Source of the DNA: Deltaproteobacteria bacterium
GTDB lineage: Bacteria; Desulfobacterota; Binatia; DP-6
Assembly: GCA_005888095.1 (NCBI GenBank)
Contig: VBKF01000126.1
Coordinates: forward strand, 1-35,979
Direction: 5' to 3'
DNA length: 35,979 bases
A program made the translations under genes and the position numbers. Under the pieces are notes generated by a model that saw only the letters and a list, made by a program, of their open reading frames with translations, was not told where the DNA came from and did no database searches. Positions 30,919-35,979 of this stretch are shown here, one piece after another (the first letter of the stretch is position 1; every line of letters starts with the position of its first letter).

Positions 30919-32949
30919 CTACTTCACGTAGTACTGCCCGATCGCGATGAACATCTCGTTCTCGGTGCTCTCGCCGCCGGTGATCGGGCAGGCGTCGCAC
31001 ACGCCGTTGTTCGCGCCCGGTACCGAGTCGCAGTCTCGGTCGGTCCTGCAGGTCGCGGGTGGATTCATCTTCCCGGCGACGCACTTCACCGGATTGCAGA
31101 AGGAGAACGACGGGGCGTTCGGCGGCACGTGCGACGCCCGCGTGACGAGGGTCGGGTCCGGCGACACCCCGTCGGCCGCGACGCCGTTGTTGTACACCGC
31201 GCAGTAGTGGAGCTTGTTGCCCGCGTTGAAGACGAGCGGCGGGTCGAAGGTCTTGTTGGGCGGGTCGTTGTAGACGAAGTTCTCGTAGAGGAGCTGGTCG
31301 CCGTGCTGCGGGTCGGTGATCCAGAAGTGCTCACCGTGCCGGTGCGTGTGCGAGGACAGGGTGAAGACCTGGGCTTGCTGCGGGCTGCTGAAGTCGTTGA
31401 AGGTGTAGTCGTTGCACACCGTCCCCTTCTGGTACGGAGGGATGCCGGTCGCGCCGAAGATCTTCGAGATGTCGAAGATGCCGTGGACGATGTACCGGCG
31501 GTCCTGAGCGTAGCTGTAGTTGAGCCATCCGTGCATTGTCGTGTCCTGGTCGGTCAGGTTGAAGGCATGCGGGTTCCAGAAGAGGATGCCCTTGGATGGT
31601 GTGGGGGCCCACACGCCCGGGGCGAAGTCGATGTCCGACTGGGCCTTCTGCGCGCCGCCGATCTGGGTGTAGTTGAAGAACCGACCCGGCAGCTGGGGGC
31701 CGTACCCGACGCAGGCGAACGACTCCTGCATCTCGCTCCTGCAGATGCCGCTCCCGCACGACGTGAGGTCGGTCGGCTCGCAGACCTGACCGTCCTTCTC
31801 CCCCCCGGCGCAGGTCCAGGTGCCGAACGACGGGTCGTGGATCTGCGCGACGGAGCCGAGGAACAGGTTCAAGATGAGGTGGTGGCTCTGCGGATCCTGC
31901 CGGAGGGTCTGCGCGTTCCAGAGGAAGTCGCCGAACGGATCCGTGAACTGGGCCGGCACCTGGTCCGTGAAGTCGAAGTAGGTCGCGAAGCAGAGCTCGT
32001 GCTGGCTGTGCGCCGGGAGCTTCCAGGGCGGCATGACGAACTGGTGGCCCTGGTCGGGGGGAGGCGGGTCGAGCGGAGCGGCGGTGATCGGCACCACGGG
32101 TGGCAGGCAGGCGTTCAGGATGGTCTGCGTCCCTGCCACCGTCCCGGTTTCGGGCGCGGTCGCATAGATCCACTGGCGCAGCACCTCGAGCTCGTCCTTG
32201 CTCAACGTGGTGGTGTTGTTCGGCATCGGGGCGAGGAGGACCTGGACGCCCGGCGGAAGGTAATCGGGTAGCTTCGCCGGATCGGTCTTCGCCAGGAGCT
32301 TCAGCCAGAGGTAGCTCTTTCGCTCGTCGCCCGGCTCGACGCGGTTGAGGGACGGCACCTCGGTCGAGGCCTTCTGGACGAGGTTCTTGTAGGCGACGTC
32401 GGGCCGTAGATCGAGTTGACCGTTCAGGGCTGTGGCGCCCCCGTGGCAGAGGGTGTTCGCGCAGTCGTGCCGGGCGAAGATCGCCTTCTGGATCGCGTCC
32501 CAGGTGCTCGCGTAAGCGACCGCGCCGCTGTCGCACGCCGAAAGACTGGCCGTGTAGCGCCGGGGCGTTCGATGCTTGGCACGGAGGCTCACCGTGAGCT
32601 TCTGGCAGCCGAAACCGATCTTCAGCGTCACTCTGGGCTTCACGAGATCGCCGCACGAGCTCCAGCGGGCTCCGAGCCGCCAGCAGGAACGGCCTTCTCC
32701 CCTCGGGCATCCGGTGCGGGTCGTCCGCAGCGAGCCGGTTGCCGTGCACGTCCCGCCGATCGTGACCCGCTTGCCCGCGACCTCGACCGAGTCCGTCCCG
32801 GTGGACGTCGCGTTGGTCACGAGCGCCTGGCCCGAATCGAGCAGGAAATGGCCGGAGCACGGCGTGCGCGCCGGCTTCCTGGCGAGCGCGGGCCCGACGG
32901 CGACGGCCAGCACGAAGGCCACGGCAGAGGGGCGGATCAGGAGACGCAT
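30919..32949 (-). CDS. Secreted cytochrome c-copper monooxygenase-like protein
   Basis: This 676-residue precursor has a signal peptide (AFVLAVAVGPALA). After a Cys-rich N-terminal domain it has a CX4CH heme site (Cys163, Cys168, His169) followed by a cytochrome-like segment (RVEPGDERKSYLWLKLL). From about residue 300 the PHM-like part carries His356-His357 (QSHHLIL), His461 (NPHAFN) and His534-x-His536 (SSHTHRHG), matching the order of copper ligands in type II monooxygenases; LHYCAVYNNG follows. Several CxxDxDC-like segments near the end suggest disulfides. Heme and copper in one exported chain would let electrons reach the oxygenase directly. The substrate is unknown. It converges with the CusF-like gene 8 bp away. 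Confidence 0.68.
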   Translation of the reverse strand: MRLLIRPSAVAFVLAVAVGPALARKPARTPCSGHFLLDSGQALVTNATSTGTDSVEVAGKRVTIGGTCTATGSLRTTRTGCPRGEGRSCWRLGARWSSCGDLVKPRVTLKIGFGCQKLTVSLRAKHRTPRRYTASLSACDSGAVAYASTWDAIQKAIFARHDCANTLCHGGATALNGQLDLRPDVAYKNLVQKASTEVPSLNRVEPGDERKSYLWLKLLAKTDPAKLPDYLPPGVQVLLAPMPNNTTTLSKDELEVLRQWIYATAPETGTVAGTQTILNACLPPVVPITAAPLDPPPPDQGHQFVMPPWKLPAHSQHELCFATYFDFTDQVPAQFTDPFGDFLWNAQTLRQDPQSHHLILNLFLGSVAQIHDPSFGTWTCAGGEKDGQVCEPTDLTSCGSGICRSEMQESFACVGYGPQLPGRFFNYTQIGGAQKAQSDIDFAPGVWAPTPSKGILFWNPHAFNLTDQDTTMHGWLNYSYAQDRRYIVHGIFDISKIFGATGIPPYQKGTVCNDYTFNDFSSPQQAQVFTLSSHTHRHGEHFWITDPQHGDQLLYENFVYNDPPNKTFDPPLVFNAGNKLHYCAVYNNGVAADGVSPDPTLVTRASHVPPNAPSFSFCNPVKCVAGKMNPPATCRTDRDCDSVPGANNGVCDACPITGGESTENEMFIAIGQYYVK

Positions 32950-33147
32950 CGGGACCCTCCTTGGATGGGCGGAGTACTACAACACATACCGCACCATCCG
33001 CCAACCAGAATAATCGAAGCGCCCGTCCGGTCGCGGAGGATGCTTCAATGGCTCCATCCGAGCCACGATCGGTCGCCGCCGCCCGTCCATGCCGCGGCGC
33101 GGCGCCGAACGTGACTTGCTCCCGTCGACGGTATAAGAGCGCCCCTC
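32950..33147. other. Divergent intergenic region
   Basis: The 198 bp separate the monooxygenase-like gene (minus) from the porin-like gene (plus). A TATAAG at 33132-33137 lies ten bases before ATG 33148 and would give an almost leaderless transcript; no good -35 is evident. On the other strand GGAGGG precedes the monooxygenase start by a suitable distance. Nothing else is recognisable. Confidence 0.35.
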
Positions 33148-34707
33148 ATGCTCCGGGCCGGGCCGCTCGTCCTCGCCGCCCTCGCCTCGCTCGCGGTCCC
33201 GCCGGCAGCGCGTGCGCTGCCCGCCTTCGCGCGCCGCTTCAACCTCGCCTGTGGCGCCTGCCACATCGCCGTGCCGCGGCTGAACGCCTTCGGCGAGGAG
33301 TTCCACATGAACGGCTTCAAGCCGCCGGGCACCATGTGGGCGCCGCTGCCCGGGAGCTGGCTCGAGCGCGTGAAGGACGGGATGGCGGTCTGGACGCGCG
33401 GCGAGTTCTACGAGCACTCGGACTTCGCGCGCGGCCCGACTCCGCGCGGCAGCCTGGCGGTCCCCGAGCACGCGAGCATCTACGTCGCTGGCGCGCTCAC
33501 GCCGAGCACGAGCGTCTTCATGGAGCTCGAGAACACGGTGCACGAGACCGACATCAACAAGCGCGGCGACTTCGTGAACAGCGACACGGGGGGCATCCAG
33601 AAGGGCTTCCTCATGATCGACCTGCCGATGCTGCTCGGCCTGCATGGGGGGCACGCGGGGCACGCCGGCATGCACCACGACATGGGGGACATGGACGGCG
33701 GCATGGCCACCATGGGCGAGGGGCTCGTCGGTCACGGGCCGATGATGATGATCGGCCGCGTCGACCCGTCGACCAACTTCTCGTACGCGGTCGACCGGCA
33801 GATCTTCCACGACGTGCCCGCCGACACCTCGGAGCGCGGCTTCCTCTTGCGCCTGGGGCTCCAGCCCTATGCCTTCGGCGCCAAGTTCTTCGGCATCTTC
33901 AAGCGCGGCGATCACACGCTGCTCGCGACCGAGCCGACGCTCTACCATGCCGAGGCGGCGCCCGGCGTCGACATCCACGGGCGCCTCTTCGCGTCGCACC
34001 TCCTCTACCAGGTCGGCTTCGGCAGCGATGCCGCGCCCGAGTTCACCGACCGCTTCCACACCTTCACGCCCTACACCATGCTGCGCTGGGACTTCGGGGA
34101 CGAGGACGGGCTCAACGGCTCGGTGTCGGCGCTCGGCAACTACGGCCGCGACGCGTACCGGGTGTTCTATCTCGCGCCCGCGCCCTTGCCCCCGATCCCG
34201 CTCCTGCGCATCGTCCCGGAGCACCGGCCGCCGCCACCGCCGGGACGCGGCACGATCGCGGCACAGCGCGACCTGGACGTGTGGCGCGAGATGCTGGGCG
34301 CCAACCTGCGGCGCGGGCCGTGGGACCTCTACGGCGCCTACTCCCATGACCAGGTGTTCGACGTGCCCGACCGGCTGGCGGGGCGCTTCGTGCGGCGCGC
34401 GCAGGGACTGACGGCGGAGGTCGACTACCGTCTGACGCACGGCCTGCTGCCCTCGATCCGCTACGACTGGATGAAGGCGGGCGGCTTCAAGAGCGACGTC
34501 GTCTTCGAGCCGGGGCCGCGCCAGTCCCAGGTCCTCCACCTCCAGATGCGCTGGTACCTCTTCGAGGGCGACGACCTGGCCCGGGTGCCCATCCCCGCCC
34601 TGCTCGCGCTGTCGCTGCGCGACAGCGTCAACCTGACCCCGGGCGGGTCGCATCCCTTCGGCGCCTGGCGCAACGGGGTCTTCCTCGGCTTCGACTTGGC
34701 ATTCTGA
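33148..34707 (+). CDS. Heme c-tagged porin-like outer-membrane protein with His/Met-rich insert
   Basis: This is a 519-residue precursor. A signal peptide is followed at once by a single heme c site (Cys35-GA-Cys38-His39, CGACH) and then a long series of amphipathic strands ending in Phe (FLGFDLAF), as in outer-membrane barrels. Residues about 165-202 are packed with His and Met (GGHAGHAGMHHDMGDMDGGM, then GHGPMMM), a likely soft-metal (copper) binding loop. A Pro-rich turn (EHRPPPPPGRG) occurs later. It may conduct electrons or metal across the outer membrane. The next gene starts one base after its stop, so it is co-transcribed with a diheme cytochrome. Confidence 0.72.
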   Translation: MLRAGPLVLAALASLAVPPAARALPAFARRFNLACGACHIAVPRLNAFGEEFHMNGFKPPGTMWAPLPGSWLERVKDGMAVWTRGEFYEHSDFARGPTPRGSLAVPEHASIYVAGALTPSTSVFMELENTVHETDINKRGDFVNSDTGGIQKGFLMIDLPMLLGLHGGHAGHAGMHHDMGDMDGGMATMGEGLVGHGPMMMIGRVDPSTNFSYAVDRQIFHDVPADTSERGFLLRLGLQPYAFGAKFFGIFKRGDHTLLATEPTLYHAEAAPGVDIHGRLFASHLLYQVGFGSDAAPEFTDRFHTFTPYTMLRWDFGDEDGLNGSVSALGNYGRDAYRVFYLAPAPLPPIPLLRIVPEHRPPPPPGRGTIAAQRDLDVWREMLGANLRRGPWDLYGAYSHDQVFDVPDRLAGRFVRRAQGLTAEVDYRLTHGLLPSIRYDWMKAGGFKSDVVFEPGPRQSQVLHLQMRWYLFEGDDLARVPIPALLALSLRDSVNLTPGGSHPFGAWRNGVFLGFDLAF

Positions 34708-34708
34708 G

Positions 34709-35419
34709 ATGCGGGTTTTCCCGGCGTCGCTCCTCGTCCTCGCTCTCGGCCGTGCGGCAGTCGGGGCGGATCCGGCCACCGCCGTCTACAACCACGCCTG
34801 CGCCTGGTGTCACGGCAAGGACGGGCGCGGCGATGGCCCGGCCGCGTTCTCCATCAACAAGTACCTCTCGCCACGCCCGCGCGACTTCACGCGCGGGCTC
34901 TTCAAGCTGCGCTCGACCCCGAGCGGCCAGGTCCCCACCGACGACGACCTGCTGCGCACGCTCGAGCGCGGCATCCCGGGCTACATGCCGTCGTTCCGCG
35001 GCCTCACGGCGGGCGAGCGGCGGCTCGCCGTCACCGCCGTCAAGGGCTTCTTTCCGGGATTCGCGACCGCTCATGCGACGCCCATCGCGGTTCCGCCCCC
35101 GCCGCCGGCCGACGCCGCCGCGGTGGCCCGCGGCCGCGAGGCGTACGCGGCAGCAGGCTGTGCGGCCTGCCATGGCGAGCGCGGGCGCGGCGACGGCCCG
35201 TCGGCGCCCGCGCTGAGAGATTCCGACGGTCTGCCGATCCGCCCGGCCGACCTTCGCTACCCGGCGCGCTTCAAGGGCGGTGCGGAGCCGGCCGACGTCT
35301 ACCGGACCCTCATGAGCGGGCTCGACGGCACACCCATGCCGTCCTACGCCTCGGCGTTCGATGATCCCCGGGCGCCCTGGGACCTCGTCGCGTACCTCGG
35401 CTCGCTCCGCCGGCGCTGA
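34709..35419 (+). CDS. Diheme cytochrome c
   Basis: This 236-residue exported protein has a signal peptide (LLVLALGRAAVGA) and two cytochrome c domains. Heme sites are CAWCH (Cys31-Cys34-His35) and CAACH (Cys151-Cys154-His155). Axial Met candidates sit in GYMPSFRG and TPMPSYASAF. The two domains share GxGDGP after each heme, which indicates an internal duplication. A Pro-rich linker (VPPPPPA) separates them. The gene begins one base after the porin-like gene, and both have heme, so they probably form an electron-transfer pair between periplasm and cell surface. It is complete. Confidence 0.88.
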   Translation: MRVFPASLLVLALGRAAVGADPATAVYNHACAWCHGKDGRGDGPAAFSINKYLSPRPRDFTRGLFKLRSTPSGQVPTDDDLLRTLERGIPGYMPSFRGLTAGERRLAVTAVKGFFPGFATAHATPIAVPPPPPADAAAVARGREAYAAAGCAACHGERGRGDGPSAPALRDSDGLPIRPADLRYPARFKGGAEPADVYRTLMSGLDGTPMPSYASAFDDPRAPWDLVAYLGSLRRR

Positions 35420-35472
35420 TCCGCGCTTCGTGCCTTGAATGGCCCGCAGGCCACCCCTACAGTGGATGGTCG

Positions 35473-35979
35473 ATGCGCGCCCCTGGCTTGCTCGTCCTGC
35501 TGCTCGCGGCGCGGGGCGCCGCCGCCCATATCATCCCGATCCCGCCGAGCACCTGCGTCCTCGACCCGGTCGAGATCGTCGCGCCGGCGACCGGTGTCGC
35601 GGCCACGGTCGCCGCACCCGCGGCGGCCGACCAGCTCACCATCCATTGGGATGTCGCCGCGAACCAGGCGCAGCTCGATCTGGCGAGCGTCCCGCCGCGG
35701 AGCTTCGTGGCAGCCGGCGTGTCGGGTACGTTCGCCCTGCCGACCTTCTTCTCCGCGACGTTCACGCACAACGGCGACCTCACGGTCACGGTTCCCGTCG
35801 TCTTTGCGATGGACGGGCGCACGGTTGCCGTGCCCCTCATGCTCACGACCGGCCTCGCGGCCGCAGGGGGGACGATGGTCGCGGGCGTGCCGATCGGGCC
35901 TCCCACCGGCGATGGGCGCTTCACGCTGGTCGGCATCACGGCCAGCAGCGGCCTCGGTCCGCCCTTCGGCCCCGGGATG
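35473..35979 (+). CDS. Exported hypothetical protein (3' partial)
   Basis: ATG 35473 opens a frame that stays open to the window edge (169 codons). The N-terminus (PGLLVLLLAARGAAA) is a signal peptide that would leave His as the first mature residue (HIIPIPPSTC). The rest is beta-rich and low in charge (FFSATFTHNGDLTVTVPVVF). The family is not recognised. An N-terminal His recalls the LPMO-like protein at 21244, but no second His of a brace can be confirmed in the visible part. It follows the diheme cytochrome by 53 bp and may belong to the same cluster. Confidence 0.6.
   Translation, partial: MRAPGLLVLLLAARGAAAHIIPIPPSTCVLDPVEIVAPATGVAATVAAPAAADQLTIHWDVAANQAQLDLASVPPRSFVAAGVSGTFALPTFFSATFTHNGDLTVTVPVVFAMDGRTVAVPLMLTTGLAAAGGTMVAGVPIGPPTGDGRFTLVGITASSGLGPPFGPGM

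Noticed and set aside
1-35979. CRISPR arrays, tRNA or rRNA genes.
   Set aside because: No regularly spaced direct repeats, cloverleaf patterns or conserved rRNA segments were recognised on reading either strand; this was by eye only.

Overview
The window is very GC-rich, densely packed DNA from a Gram-negative bacterium. It encodes several lipoproteins, c-type cytochromes and a probable outer-membrane barrel. Threonine-rich linkers followed by a helical tail on a secreted protein, extracellular CX4CH cytochromes and copper-type monooxygenases recall uncultured deltaproteobacterial-type lineages (Binatota, Myxococcota or Desulfobacterota relatives). That placement is an inference from style, not from a marker gene.

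Bases 1-17054 look like a cell-surface glycan locus. It holds a nucleotidyltransferase-glycosyltransferase 2 fusion (cut by the window edge), a DprE2-like/DprE1-like epimerase pair, an alkaline-phosphatase-superfamily lipoprotein, a methyltransferase, a His-rich membrane protein, an alpha/beta hydrolase lipoprotein, a YfhO-like polytopic protein and a UbiA-type polyprenyl-phosphate phosphoribosyltransferase. UbiA, DprE1 and DprE2 homologues together suggest a polyprenyl-phospho-D-arabinose route like the one known from mycobacteria.

Two pieces of accessory DNA interrupt that locus. At 1044-3512 there is an integron-type gene cassette array with no integrase in the window. Two attC sites are well preserved, each with inverted R boxes and a single unpaired G in the L arm, and three more are partial or decayed. 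The cargo is almost entirely toxin-antitoxin type: HicAB, HicBA, an XRE antitoxin and BrnTA, plus one decayed cassette gene. At about 8048-9975 an IS1-type transposase remnant with small hypothetical genes splits a vapC toxin gene whose two ends are still recognisable at 7853-8047 and 9976-10091. Its antitoxin vapB remains intact.

Bases 17222-21235 form a tightly overlapping oxidoreductase operon: a small GMC-associated subunit, a GMC oxidoreductase fused to an extended SDR, and a second extended SDR. Its upstream divergent region carries a TTGACA promoter inside a perfect 9-bp inverted repeat.

Bases 21244-35979 are dominated by exported proteins. They include an LPMO-like histidine-brace protein, a 1117-residue lipase-like protein, two proteins resembling copper type II monooxygenases (one with a cytochrome c site), a CusF-like copper-binding lipoprotein, a cytochrome c lipoprotein with an added C-terminal domain, a heme c-tagged porin-like barrel with a His/Met-rich insert, and a diheme cytochrome c. 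Together they suggest an extracytoplasmic copper and heme redox module. A nucleotidyltransferase/small-protein pair at 28606-29276 resembles a further toxin-antitoxin-like module. Several genes carry single disabling lesions (a C7 frameshift, an in-frame TGA, an A3G4 frameshift), which may be real decay or assembly errors. No tRNA, rRNA or CRISPR array was seen, and no gap over 300 bases lacks a gene or gene remnant.
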